Positions 5,716-13,034 of a stretch of DNA of 21,908 nt are shown here, in pieces. The notes below the pieces were generated by a model, which was not told where the DNA came from, did no database searches, and saw only the letters and a program-made list of their open reading frames with translations. The translations under genes and the position numbers were made by a program. The DNA is from Planctomycetota bacterium (GTDB taxonomy: Bacteria > Planctomycetota > Phycisphaerae > Sedimentisphaerales > Anaerohalosphaeraceae), in contig VRUF01000002.1 in NCBI GenBank assembly GCA_019456245.1, forward strand, positions 651-22,558. The letters are read 5' to 3'. Position 1 is the first letter of the stretch; every line of letters starts with the position of its first letter.

Positions 5716-7691
5716 TGCCTACCATTCTAGATCCAAATAGTATGAACAAGGTGATGCCAGGTAAGGGGAGACCTTTATCTAGTATCGACCTTGGCTATAA
5801 GTATCCGAATAAGCTTAACTTAAGACCTGGTCATAAGTTCCATCAAACTTTACTCGATCAGGTCCTACAGTATGCTAAGGACTCCTATACTCAGGTATCT
5901 CGTCGCCATGCTGACTGGAATGAAATTGACCGGGTTCTCAAGTCCTATACCTATCTACCAACTCTCGGATCTAAGAGTAAAAAGTCTAGAGATGAAAAGG
6001 GTGTACAGGAAGATGAGATGCGCAGGATTATCATGCCTGTCTCTCAAGTTATTCTAGACACACTTTTAACCTATTTCACTTCAGCGTTCATCAGAAACCC
6101 AGTTTTCACTTATGAGGGAACAGGACCTGAAGATGTTCTTGGATCACTTCTAATGACTGAGTTAGTCCAGGGTCATGTTCATAAAAATGCTGTTCCTCTT
6201 TCTCTCCATACTAGTTGGAGGGATATGTTTGCCTACGGCGTCGGTTATGCTTCTCCAAGATGGGAGACTCAACTGGGTCGTAGAATAGAGATGCAGCCTA
6301 CTGGCTTCTTTGATAATATTGCTTCATTCTTCCAAACTGGCTCACAGAGAGGTCAATCTGAATATAAAGTTCTCTATGAAGGAAATATGCTTGATAATAT
6401 TGATCCTTATCTGGCTTTACCTGATCCTTCTGTCTCAGCGCATGAAATAAATAAGGGAGAGTATTTCGGCTGGTTAGATGAAGATGTTCTATCCGTAATG
6501 TTAAGGAATGAAGATACGAACAACTGGTTCAATGTTAAATATTTGAGGGAGATGGGTGGTTCCCTTACCTCTTCTATATATAATAGAGGGGAACGGAACA
6601 AACGTCAGCATTACACACAATCCACTAGTAATCCAGTTGATATAATCTGGATGTACATTGATCTGATTCCTCGAGATTGGAAACTAGGGAAAAGTAGAGA
6701 TCCAGAGACCTGGGTGTTCGGAGTCGCCGCTGACACTATTATTATAGAAGCTAAGCCCCTTGATCTAATTCATGGAAAGATTCCCGTGGTTGCCGGTGCT
6801 CCTGACTTTGATGGTTATAGCGCTATGCCAACTAGTCGCCTTATGTCTGTTGAGGAGCTACAAATGCTCGTGGACTTCCTCTATACAAGTCATGTGGAAA
6901 ATCAACGAAGAGTTATCAATGATAATCTCGTTGTTGATCCTAGCCTTGTTAATATACATGATATCAATACCAATAAACCTGGAAAGATTATTAGAGTTAG
7001 GAAGAGAGGTTGGGGTCTTGGAGGCATTAAGGATAATGCTATTTTCCAGTTAGATGTTAAGGATGTAACCCAGGGAAATATCCAAGATGCTGCATTCTTA
7101 ATGGAACAGGCTAAAGGTGCGACGAGCACAATGGATCAGCTGGGTGGATCTCTTGCTCCTCGTACATCTAGAGTTAGTGCAAGTGAAGCTCAAGGTGTTC
7201 GACTTGCTGGCTTATCCCGTCTAGAGCGTCCTGCTCAAATAGTAAGCCATCAGTTTATGCTTCCTGTTGCTAGAATGTTTGCGTCTAATATTCAACAGTT
7301 TATGACGGAGGAGACGTTCGTTAAGGCTACTGGTGAGTTAGCCCAGCGTCTTTCGGAAGAGTTTGGAATCCCTATTGATAAAGAAAGGACTCCAGTTAGT
7401 CCTGAGCAAATGATTATCAACTATGATGTCATGGCTCACGACGGCGTGGTTCCCGGAAAAGAGGATATTCAGGTCTGGGTTGAACTTTATCAAGTTATGG
7501 CTCAGAATCCTGATCTTGCTCAGCATTTTGATATGCAAAGAATTTTTACGCACATTGCTAGACAGATGGGTGCTACCAATGTTGACGGCTTCGTGCGGCG
7601 TCCTCCTCCTCAAGTAATGGAGGATGAAGAGATTATTTCTGAAGTAGATAAGGGAAACTTAGTCGCTACCAATGGACGCGGGCAGATATAG
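5715..7691 (+). CDS. Portal protein
   Basis: 658 residues, a normal size for podovirus portals, which form the 12-subunit ring for DNA entry, exit and tail attachment. Visible hallmarks: an N-terminal amphipathic region with RRHADWNEIDRVLKSY (about 60-75); a middle segment with IIMPVSQVILDTLLTYFTSAF; a central block DLIHGKIPVVAGAPDFDGYS; the conserved-looking helix HVENQRRVINDNLVVDPSLV near residue 393; and RTSRVSASEAQGVRLAGLSR near residue 485, comparable to the long stem/wing helices of portals. A low-complexity acidic end follows (EDEEIISEVDKGN). Location after terL and before scaffold is classical. GGAG lies 8 bases before the ATG. Confidence 0.88.
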   Translation: MPTILDPNSMNKVMPGKGRPLSSIDLGYKYPNKLNLRPGHKFHQTLLDQVLQYAKDSYTQVSRRHADWNEIDRVLKSYTYLPTLGSKSKKSRDEKGVQEDEMRRIIMPVSQVILDTLLTYFTSAFIRNPVFTYEGTGPEDVLGSLLMTELVQGHVHKNAVPLSLHTSWRDMFAYGVGYASPRWETQLGRRIEMQPTGFFDNIASFFQTGSQRGQSEYKVLYEGNMLDNIDPYLALPDPSVSAHEINKGEYFGWLDEDVLSVMLRNEDTNNWFNVKYLREMGGSLTSSIYNRGERNKRQHYTQSTSNPVDIIWMYIDLIPRDWKLGKSRDPETWVFGVAADTIIIEAKPLDLIHGKIPVVAGAPDFDGYSAMPTSRLMSVEELQMLVDFLYTSHVENQRRVINDNLVVDPSLVNIHDINTNKPGKIIRVRKRGWGLGGIKDNAIFQLDVKDVTQGNIQDAAFLMEQAKGATSTMDQLGGSLAPRTSRVSASEAQGVRLAGLSRLERPAQIVSHQFMLPVARMFASNIQQFMTEETFVKATGELAQRLSEEFGIPIDKERTPVSPEQMIINYDVMAHDGVVPGKEDIQVWVELYQVMAQNPDLAQHFDMQRIFTHIARQMGATNVDGFVRRPPPQVMEDEEIISEVDKGNLVATNGRGQI

Positions 7692-7734
7692 AGGATTAAC
7701 AAGTATCCTCCCTAGGTATAAGGGTAATATTGAG

Positions 7735-8040
7735 ATGGAGTTATTCTTAGGACAACAAAACCTTGTTCTTCTAGAAGGACTTAAATCAGCTCTATTAGGC
7801 GGAGCTGGACTCAGCACTGCTACTACGACAGTAGCTTTAGTTACCCTTTCAGGGACGACATTGGCTAACGCCACTTTAGCTTACGTGTCAGGAACGGTTG
7901 GGCGTTACGAAGGGACTCTCCCCGTCGTTTCCAGCCTAGTGGAGGGTACTGAGTATCTAGCCCACATTAAAGTATTAAGTGCAGCGACAACAGTTGCTTT
8001 TTGGAAGTTTCGAGCTACCGCAATAGAACGGAGAGAGTAA
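7735..8040 (+). CDS. Small beta-rich protein following portal, unknown function
   Basis: From ATG 7735 this is 101 residues; a longer form from ATG 7672 would overlap the end of the portal gene but has no ribosome site and adds a basic segment. A Thr/Ala-rich beta pattern (TATTTVALVTLSGTTLANATLAYVSGTVGRYEGTLP broken over residues 25-65) ends with TEYLAHIKVLSAATTVAFWKF and a basic tail. The YEGTLP...L-x-EGTEY...W-x-F arrangement recalls small immunoglobulin-like domains in phage neck and tail accessory proteins. The stop overlaps the next gene as TAATG. The function remains open. Confidence 0.5.
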   Translation: MELFLGQQNLVLLEGLKSALLGGAGLSTATTTVALVTLSGTTLANATLAYVSGTVGRYEGTLPVVSSLVEGTEYLAHIKVLSAATTVAFWKFRATAIERRE

Positions 8041-8279
8041 TGCCTGTTTTCAAGGAAAAGCCAAAATGGATTCTGAAATCCAAAACCATCTTGGGTACAA
8101 TCATGATGGTTCTTCCAGTGATCTTTGGTCCTATGGGCTTTGATCTAAGCTTTCTTCATGAATTCCTAGGAGGAGTTCTAGATGAAGGTTCATTCACGAT
8201 TGGTACTCTGCTGAATATAGCAGGAAGATACACCGCCAATACAAAAGTAACTCTCTGGCCTCCTGGAGATGATGGGTGA
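8040..8279 (+). CDS. Small membrane protein, holin candidate
   Basis: 79 residues starting at the ATG that overlaps the previous TAA, with GGAGAGA just before it; an upstream in-frame start would lie inside the previous gene and is not needed. The sequence begins with a basic segment (FKEKPKWILKSKTI), then a hydrophobic helix (ILGTIMMVLPVIFGPMGF, about 16-33), a second amphipathic helix around LHEFLGGVLDEG, and LLNIAGRYTANTKVTLWP. The pattern SKT-hydrophobic helix-LGID-like turn-second helix-x-GR-x-K/T is typical of small proteins annotated as phage holins. It is followed, overlapping by 4 bases, by a signal-anchored protein, so the pair may form a lysis cassette distinct from that at 969-1626. 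Confidence 0.55.
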   Translation: MPVFKEKPKWILKSKTILGTIMMVLPVIFGPMGFDLSFLHEFLGGVLDEGSFTIGTLLNIAGRYTANTKVTLWPPGDDG

Positions 8280-8806
8280 AAAAGGTTCTGGTTATAGTCG
8301 TCCTGGGTGTTTTACTTATTGCAGCTGGGGCGGTTATTGCCAGAGCATACTGGCCACGCCTAATTGAAACACCGGGCGAAATAAGATACGTTGATAAGGA
8401 TGTTGTACGAAGAGACACCATTACAGTTACCAGATTTGACACGCGAACAATCTTTAGAGAAGTTGAAAAGCTTGTCAGAGATACCATCTACGTCCCTGTC
8501 GGGTTCTCAGGAATCGGAATCATCTCCCCCACGCCCATCAAATTTAGCCGGGGAAACGTTGTCCTTACCTACTTCGGACTCAGAGACAGCGCATTCGTCC
8601 AAGATAGATTTAGAGTTCCTAGACCAAACTTTGGCTACTATCTCTCTACGGTTACAGGATATAATCCATTTAATCAACGGCTTGAGATTGGATTTGAGGC
8701 AGCTGCCAGATGGAGAGGATTTACCGCGTATACCAGGATCTCAACAACTATGACACATAGCGACCTGACAATCGGACTTAGAATCAGATTGAAAGGAAAT
8801 GAATAA
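8276..8806 (+). CDS. Signal-anchored envelope protein with beta-rich C-terminus, spanin-like candidate
   Basis: 176 residues from GTG 8276 (GTGA overlap). MKKVLVIVVLGVLLIAAGAV makes a clear N-terminal TM or signal sequence; ARA at about 22-24 could be a signal-peptidase site. A charged helical part follows (RDTITVTRFDTRTIFREVEK), and from about residue 100 a beta-rich region ends in alternating strands (LEIGFEAAARWRGF..., then SDLTIGLRIRL). An inner-membrane anchor plus beta region that could reach the outer membrane invites comparison with i-spanins or one-component spanins, but there is no Cys lipobox and no long coiled coil. Other possibilities are a superinfection-exclusion or host-envelope protein. 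The function is not established. Confidence 0.55.
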   Translation: MKKVLVIVVLGVLLIAAGAVIARAYWPRLIETPGEIRYVDKDVVRRDTITVTRFDTRTIFREVEKLVRDTIYVPVGFSGIGIISPTPIKFSRGNVVLTYFGLRDSAFVQDRFRVPRPNFGYYLSTVTGYNPFNQRLEIGFEAAARWRGFTAYTRISTTMTHSDLTIGLRIRLKGNE

Positions 8807-8833
8807 GTATTCGTTCAATTATTGAACGATTCT
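8807..8833 (+). repeat. 27-bp near-palindrome, copy 2 (before capsid module)
   Basis: Arms GTATTCGTTCAA and TTGAACGATTCT with centre TTA. It begins immediately after the TAA of the preceding gene (8804-8806) and ends 18 bp before ATG 8852. In RNA it could fold as a hairpin of about 8 pairs with a 3-nt loop. A TTG within it (8822) is an alternative start for the next gene. Confidence 0.85.
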
Positions 8834-8851
8834 AAAATAACCCCCACTAAG

Positions 8852-9130
8852 ATGGTTAAGATCGTAGAAGAAGCTGTTAAATTCAAACCTACAGCTTCGG
8901 TTAATGAACTTAGGGATTTTCAGAACAGCCACATTTGGCAGGATATTGTTAAATATGTCAATGAGCAACTTGGAGGAAACCAAGCCGTTTTGGAACAATC
9001 TCTTGAGGACAAATACATTTACCGAAGTCAGGGAGCCGTAATTATGGCTAAGGATTTGTTGGATCTTCCTACAAAAATGATCGAGTGGGCTGAGGACGAC
9101 AACCTATTAGCAGGTGACGAAGATGACTGA
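8852..9130 (+). CDS. Small pre-scaffold protein, unknown function
   Basis: 92 residues from ATG 8852, or 102 from TTG 8822, which lies inside the palindrome; neither start has a good ribosome site. The helical pattern VNELRDFQNSHIWQDIVKYV, DKYIYRSQGAVIMAKDLLDL and an acidic end resemble small proteins often located just before the scaffold gene in podoviruses (N-S/x-x-WQD-x, then Y-R-x-QG-x-x-x-x-x-DLL-x-LP). It may assist head assembly, but this is position-based. It overlaps the scaffold gene (ATGACTGA). No TM or signal. Confidence 0.55.
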   Translation: MVKIVEEAVKFKPTASVNELRDFQNSHIWQDIVKYVNEQLGGNQAVLEQSLEDKYIYRSQGAVIMAKDLLDLPTKMIEWAEDDNLLAGDEDD

Positions 9131-10094
9131 AGAGAGCAAAGGACAAAAGGAAATGGAAACCACTGGTGACATTCCTGATGAAGGTCAGAAGGACCAGCTG
9201 GATGATTTCTTCGAGGATTTTCAGGGTGCTATTTCTTCTGCCGATTCTGAAAAAGGGGAGAAGGAAGAAAAGAGTCCTGAAAAGGAGGAAGAAAAAGTAG
9301 TTCCTATCACGGATGAGAAAGAGGAAGAGGCAGCAGAAGAGGAAGAAAAAGAAGGTGAGACTGATGATACATCCGAGGAAGGGGAAACTGAAGAGGAGGA
9401 AAGTGAAGACTCTGAAGAGGAGGAAGAAGGTTCTGAGGAGGAGGAGGCCACAGAAGATGATAGGATCGAAATGATTGCTATGCGAGCTGAAATGGCTGAG
9501 CAGCGAGCACTTATTGAGCAACTAACATCACACGGAATAACAAAGGAAAAGGAACCTAAGGTTCCAAAAATTGAAATTGATCCTGATACTTTGGTGACGG
9601 AGGATGAAGCGAGGGAGCTTCTTACCAACCCGCACGAGACTCTCAAAAAGATACTCGCTCGTACTTACACGAAGGGTAGAGAGGATACGTTGAAGGATAT
9701 TCCAGCATTAGTGGAATCTGCCGCCGGGCGTCAACAGGCGCTTACTCAAGCCAGAGAGAAATTCTTTAGCGAGAATGATGATTTGGTCGAGGCAGCAAAA
9801 AAGACTCCAGCAGTAGGTCGCCTGATCCGTTTGACAGCTGATAAGGTTCAAGCGACCAATCCTGACTGGACAGTTGAGAAAATCTTCGATGAGACAGCAG
9901 TGCAGGTTAGGGGAGCCCTTAAGCTGACGAAAAAAGCTCAGAAGATAGAGAAGAAAGTGACGACAGGGAAAAAGAAAGCAAGTCAGATTAGCAAACCAAG
10001 AAGTCGCCGCAAAGCGCCTCCTGGTAAGAAGACTGACGAAAGGAGTGGGCTCGATAAGGAGTTAGATGAGATGATGGAAAGTCTGAACGTCTAA
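9123..10094 (+). CDS. Capsid assembly scaffold protein
   Basis: 323 residues from ATG 9123, chosen because AGGTGA ends about 5 bases before it; a GTG 9 bases upstream lacks such a site. Residues about 15-115 are extremely acidic (EEE-rich), then a short coiled helix (EMIAMRAEMAEQRALIEQL, about 117-135), a moderately charged helical middle, and a very basic C-terminus rich in Lys/Arg (KKAQKIEKKV, GKKKASQISKPRSRRKAPP). Acidic body and basic C-terminus that docks on the inner shell is the usual design of phage scaffolds, which direct capsid assembly and leave. Its place between portal and major capsid gene agrees. No protease domain is seen. Confidence 0.82.
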   Translation: MTEESKGQKEMETTGDIPDEGQKDQLDDFFEDFQGAISSADSEKGEKEEKSPEKEEEKVVPITDEKEEEAAEEEEKEGETDDTSEEGETEEEESEDSEEEEEGSEEEEATEDDRIEMIAMRAEMAEQRALIEQLTSHGITKEKEPKVPKIEIDPDTLVTEDEARELLTNPHETLKKILARTYTKGREDTLKDIPALVESAAGRQQALTQAREKFFSENDDLVEAAKKTPAVGRLIRLTADKVQATNPDWTVEKIFDETAVQVRGALKLTKKAQKIEKKVTTGKKKASQISKPRSRRKAPPGKKTDERSGLDKELDEMMESLNV

Positions 10095-10129
10095 CTGTAA
10101 CAAAAACAGCAACATAGCGGAGTGAGACT

Positions 10130-10468
10130 ATGGAATTCGATGTGATCATGGATCGGCAGAGCCCTGACAAGAAGCTGTTTATCTCAGCGGGGAGTGATAT
10201 ATCGCTCACGTTGAATCAGCGTCACGTCTTCGTGGCAGGAGCCTCTGGGCCGCAAACGTTCGTCCGGTTGCCAAATGTGGGAGAAGCTGAAGGGTTCCCA
10301 CCTTTCATCCTCTCTGCCACGACCGTACCCGCGACGACTGGAGCAGCCGTTAAAGTCTTCTATAATAATGGAGGAACATCTGCGCTGTCAACAACGCTTA
10401 GCACGACTGGAGTTGAGCTATCGTTTAAGAGCGCAGGAATCGTCTGGTCTTTCGTAAGATCTAGCTAG
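10130..10468 (+). CDS. Putative head decoration protein
   Basis: 112 residues, beta-rich, no TM. It begins EFDVIMDRQSPDKKLFISAG and continues through a TLNQRHVFVAG, a Pro/Thr loop (ATTVPATTGAAVKVFYNNGG) and a final IVWSFVRSS. The scaffold, small protein, major capsid order places it where decoration or stabilising proteins often lie. Three of its four arginines use CGN codons, like the neighbouring major capsid gene and unlike the terminase gene, which hints at high expression. GGAGTGA precedes the ATG. The decoration role is inferred. Confidence 0.5.
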   Translation: MEFDVIMDRQSPDKKLFISAGSDISLTLNQRHVFVAGASGPQTFVRLPNVGEAEGFPPFILSATTVPATTGAAVKVFYNNGGTSALSTTLSTTGVELSFKSAGIVWSFVRSS

Positions 10469-10475
10469 ACGCTCT

Positions 10476-10492
10476 AGTGTTGAGAAGACACT
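10476..10492 (+). other. Short hairpin in the major capsid leader
   Basis: AGTGT, loop TGAGAAG, ACACT, five pairs, followed by TGTTAATTTAATC. The stem is short and the T-tract broken, so it is at best a weak terminator or mRNA structure upstream of the capsid gene's ribosome site (AGAGGA). CTAGCTAG (10461-10468) spans the previous stop. Confidence 0.25.
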
Positions 10493-10525
10493 TGTTAATT
10501 TAATCAGTCAAAAGAGGATTAACCA

Positions 10526-11824
10526 ATGGCTGCATTTCTTGGAATGAGAGGAGACGGAGATTGGGTAACCAACCAACGTCCAGAAAATTGGAGGCAGATG
10601 ATAATGCTTCTGTACCCGAATGGCTCAGCGCCGCTTACAGCGATTCTGAGTATGCTGGGTGCAGAATCAACAGATGATCCGACTTATCACTGGTGGACAA
10701 AGGATCTTCCTGCACAGGGAGGAGCTGTTTCCAATGTCTTCACTGATGCGGGTCTATCAGCTGCTGCCGCAACCAGCGAATACGCCGCTGGAGTTACACT
10801 CTACTTTCAATTGGCCGAGGCTGTTGCGGACGAGTTCCGTGAGGGCCATCAGGCCATGGCTCAGAAGGGTAGTGACTTTAATTTTGCCTACGTCGGCAAG
10901 GTTACAGATGTCGTGAAGAATGGGGCGAGTAGCTATATAGCGCTTCGGTTGCTTGAAGCTGTAACCTCGACCTATCCTATTGACAGCACAGATTTCCTAG
11001 ATGTCATAGGAAACATGAATCCTGAAGGCGCCACAATGCCGAATGCGATTGCCTATGACCCAGTTGAGTTCTTCAACTATACGCAGATCTTCAGAACACC
11101 ACTGAGCATCACGCGTACAGCTCGGAAGACTCGGCTGCGTACAGGTAATGGCTATCAGGAAGCCAAACGTGAAGCGTTGGAGCTTCATGCAATCGAGATG
11201 GAGAAAGCATTTATGTTTTCTGTTCGTTCTACTGGAACGGGCTCGAATGGCAAACCTGAGCGTTCAACCTGGGGTCTCAGGGATTTCATCCTCACGAATG
11301 CTACATCCAATGTTAGCAACTATCAGACCTCACCAGGTTTTGGTAGTGTGAGTTGGACTGCTGCTGCAGGTGGGATCAAGTGGCTCAATGAGAAACTTGA
11401 GATCATCTTCCGTCATGGCTCGAATGAGAAACTTGGTCTGATCGGTAACCAAGGGTTGCTTGGTCTGAACAGGCTCGCTCAGGCAGACGCCTCAATCAAC
11501 ATTACGCCGCTAACTGTGTCCTACGGACTCAGGGTGCTGCAATGGATTACGCCTTTTGGAACGTTGTTCCTGAAGACGCATCCACTGATGAGCCATCGTC
11601 AGGCTCTTCGTCGTGATGTGATGATTATTGAGCCGGACAAACTGAAGTATCGCTATATTGACGATACGTTCTTCGTCAGTGATCCACAGGATCGCCGGAA
11701 TCGGAATAACAGCCGAGACGGTACTGAGGAAGAATTCATCACGGAAGCAGGTATGGAATTGCACCATCCGAAAGCTTTTGGGTACCTCAGTGGTCTGGGA
11801 CTTGACGGAACAACGTCAACCTAA
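10526..11824 (+). CDS. Major capsid protein (HK97-fold, SU10-like type)
   Basis: 432 residues. The start matches a type seen in SU10-like capsid proteins: RPENWRQMIMLLYPNGSAPLTAILSML, then a WWTK segment and repeated Ala-rich beta/helix regions. AGAGGA lies 7 bases before the ATG, an excellent ribosome site. About three quarters of its arginines use CGN codons (mostly CGT, CGG), in contrast with AGA/AGG dominance in terL and portal, consistent with very high expression. It follows scaffold and decoration genes and is followed by a strong terminator. The assignment to the SU10-type family is by recalled similarity, not a search; the major-capsid call itself is firm from synteny, size and composition. 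Confidence 0.85.
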   Translation: MAAFLGMRGDGDWVTNQRPENWRQMIMLLYPNGSAPLTAILSMLGAESTDDPTYHWWTKDLPAQGGAVSNVFTDAGLSAAAATSEYAAGVTLYFQLAEAVADEFREGHQAMAQKGSDFNFAYVGKVTDVVKNGASSYIALRLLEAVTSTYPIDSTDFLDVIGNMNPEGATMPNAIAYDPVEFFNYTQIFRTPLSITRTARKTRLRTGNGYQEAKREALELHAIEMEKAFMFSVRSTGTGSNGKPERSTWGLRDFILTNATSNVSNYQTSPGFGSVSWTAAAGGIKWLNEKLEIIFRHGSNEKLGLIGNQGLLGLNRLAQADASINITPLTVSYGLRVLQWITPFGTLFLKTHPLMSHRQALRRDVMIIEPDKLKYRYIDDTFFVSDPQDRRNRNNSRDGTEEEFITEAGMELHHPKAFGYLSGLGLDGTTST

Positions 11825-11828
11825 GGGT

Positions 11829-11851
11829 AGGGAGGGTCTTCCTTCCCTTTT
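11829..11851 (+). terminator. Intrinsic terminator after the major capsid gene
   Basis: AGGGAGGG, loop TCTT, CCTTCCCT gives eight stem pairs (one G-T), directly followed by TTTT. It begins 4 bases after the capsid stop. This is the clearest terminator in the window. Since downstream genes have no obvious promoter of their own before 14884, it may act as a partial terminator that keeps capsid mRNA more abundant. Confidence 0.85.
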
Positions 11852-11898
11852 CTAGTAGAAGGGAGATCTCTCCTATCCTCCAACTTTAGAGGAAAAAA

Positions 11899-12165
11899 AT
11901 GGGTGGACCTTTTGTTCGAGGGGATGCTGGATATAGTGGCCCTGGGCAGTATACTTTTATTCCTGCTGCTACAACTGGAGTTATTGAGATTCCTGGGGTT
12001 TGCAGGTATTTCAAAATTAGTGCTTCCACTTCAATGGTTGTTCAACTACGACTTGATTTGGTAAGCAGCACTATCTGGGCAGCAGCAGGTACCAATATTG
12101 AGGACGTTGGCTGGTTGTATAATTCCAACGCTCTTAGTACACTGGTGCTGAGTTTTCACGGTTAG
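11899..12165 (+). CDS. Small beta-sandwich protein, unknown function
   Basis: 88 residues with a Gly-rich start (GGPFVRGDAGYSGPGQYTFI) and beta pattern (ATTGVIEIPGVCRYFKISA, VVQLRLDLVSSTIW). No TM, signal or catalytic motif. AGAGGA precedes the ATG with normal spacing. Being first after the capsid terminator and in a block of virion-like small proteins, it may decorate head or neck. There is no recognised family. Confidence 0.45.
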   Translation: MGGPFVRGDAGYSGPGQYTFIPAATTGVIEIPGVCRYFKISASTSMVVQLRLDLVSSTIWAAAGTNIEDVGWLYNSNALSTLVLSFHG

Positions 12166-12168
12166 GAA

Positions 12169-12768
12169 ATGTCTGGGAATATCAGTGAGAAGAGCAGACT
12201 TACAGAACCAGCAGGTATGGGTCCTAGGATCCTACCTACAGATGCTGTAAGAGGTTTTACACAGATAGCTGTCTGCTCTGGAAAGCCTACGGGTGTACCG
12301 GCTGACATTCCTGGGCAGATTCCTATAATCTTTGACATTGCTAATGGTACCTTTTATGCTTGGTATAATGATGCTTGGCTTTCCCTAGGACCTGGAGCAT
12401 CTACGGCTTATGTAGATAAGGCAGCTGCTCATTATCCTACGTGGAGGTTTACAGGTCCTACTGGGGCGGTTGACGGACCAGCTTTCTATACAGACCAAGC
12501 TCTTACGTTTAGTCAGGTTAACTCGGTAAAAGGGTCCGCTGGTACAAGTGTAGTTTTCCAGTTGTATTGGAGTAACAGTCGTAATGCTGCTGGAACAACT
12601 ATATTAACCTTGAGTGAGAGGGTTACGAATAGTACGACAGGCCAAGAACAGACAAGCTTTAATGATGCTACGATTCCTGCTGACAAATGGGTTTGGTGTG
12701 AGATCACAGCTGTTACAGGTACTCCAGAGTTTCTAGAGCTTACAGCTAAGTTTACTATAGATCCGTAA
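12169..12768 (+). CDS. Fibre-like or appendage protein with C-terminal beta-sandwich
   Basis: 199 residues. The N-terminal half contains GKPTGVPADIPGQIPIIFDI then NGTFYAWYNDAWLSLGPG, the pattern of phage fibre or collar segments (GxPTGVP, short linker, NGxxYAWxNxxW). The second half has VNSVKGSAGTSVVFQLYW, AAGTTILTLSERVT and PADKWVWCEITAVTGTPEFLEL, the alternating pattern of a C-terminal beta-sandwich head common in phage fibres and decoration proteins. It lacks a signal peptide. AGGA lies before the ATG, which follows the preceding stop by three bases. The role in binding host or in head decoration is inferred. Confidence 0.5.
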   Translation: MSGNISEKSRLTEPAGMGPRILPTDAVRGFTQIAVCSGKPTGVPADIPGQIPIIFDIANGTFYAWYNDAWLSLGPGASTAYVDKAAAHYPTWRFTGPTGAVDGPAFYTDQALTFSQVNSVKGSAGTSVVFQLYWSNSRNAAGTTILTLSERVTNSTTGQEQTSFNDATIPADKWVWCEITAVTGTPEFLELTAKFTIDP

Positions 12769-13034
12769 TGAATATCTGTCAAGGTAATAGTAAGGATCAT
12801 TGTTGCTATCTTCCCAACATAGGAGTATGTCAATACTTAGAAGAAAACACTATGAAGAGTAGACGATGGGTTTGTAAACTCCGTCGTGAACTAGGAACAT
12901 GGAACAAAGTCCATGCTGATCCTAGGTATATTAAGAGCATCTTGCCTAATCTAAGCTTATTTGATCCCAACCTTAATTGTGGTGATTGGCCTAGATTAGG
13001 AGAAACTTGTAATGAGTGTGGAGCTAGAGGATAA
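12768..13034 (+). CDS. Small Cys-rich protein, possible metal-binding
   Basis: 88 residues with eight cysteines: C4, C12, C13, C21, C36, C71, C81 and C84, plus H11 and H49. C4/C12/C13/C21 in the N-terminal third and C81-x2-C84 in the last residues, with C36 and C71 between, could provide one or two zinc or Fe-S sites, or disulfides. The middle is helical and basic (RRWVCKLRRELGTWNKVHADPR). No family is certain; small Cys-rich proteins with similar spacing occur in other phages without known function. Both ends overlap neighbours as TAATG. It is the only Cys-rich gene in the structural half. Confidence 0.5.
   Translation: MNICQGNSKDHCCYLPNIGVCQYLEENTMKSRRWVCKLRRELGTWNKVHADPRYIKSILPNLSLFDPNLNCGDWPRLGETCNECGARG

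Noticed and set aside
6772..7053. A 93-codon frame inside the portal gene
   Set aside because: It overlaps the strongly supported portal frame, gives a random hydrophobic mix, and has no ribosome site.
8391..8753. A 120-codon frame nested inside the 8276-8806 gene, resembling an Rz/Rz1-like arrangement
   Set aside because: It begins at TTG without a ribosome site and has no Cys or lipobox, so it cannot be an Rz1-type lipoprotein. The outer frame has a clear signal anchor and coupled start.
9069..9646. Two long minus-strand open frames over the scaffold gene
   Set aside because: They are the complement of GAA/GAG/GAT-rich acidic codons, which produces Ser- or Phe/Leu-rich open frames without biological meaning. 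No ribosome sites and no other minus-strand genes exist nearby.
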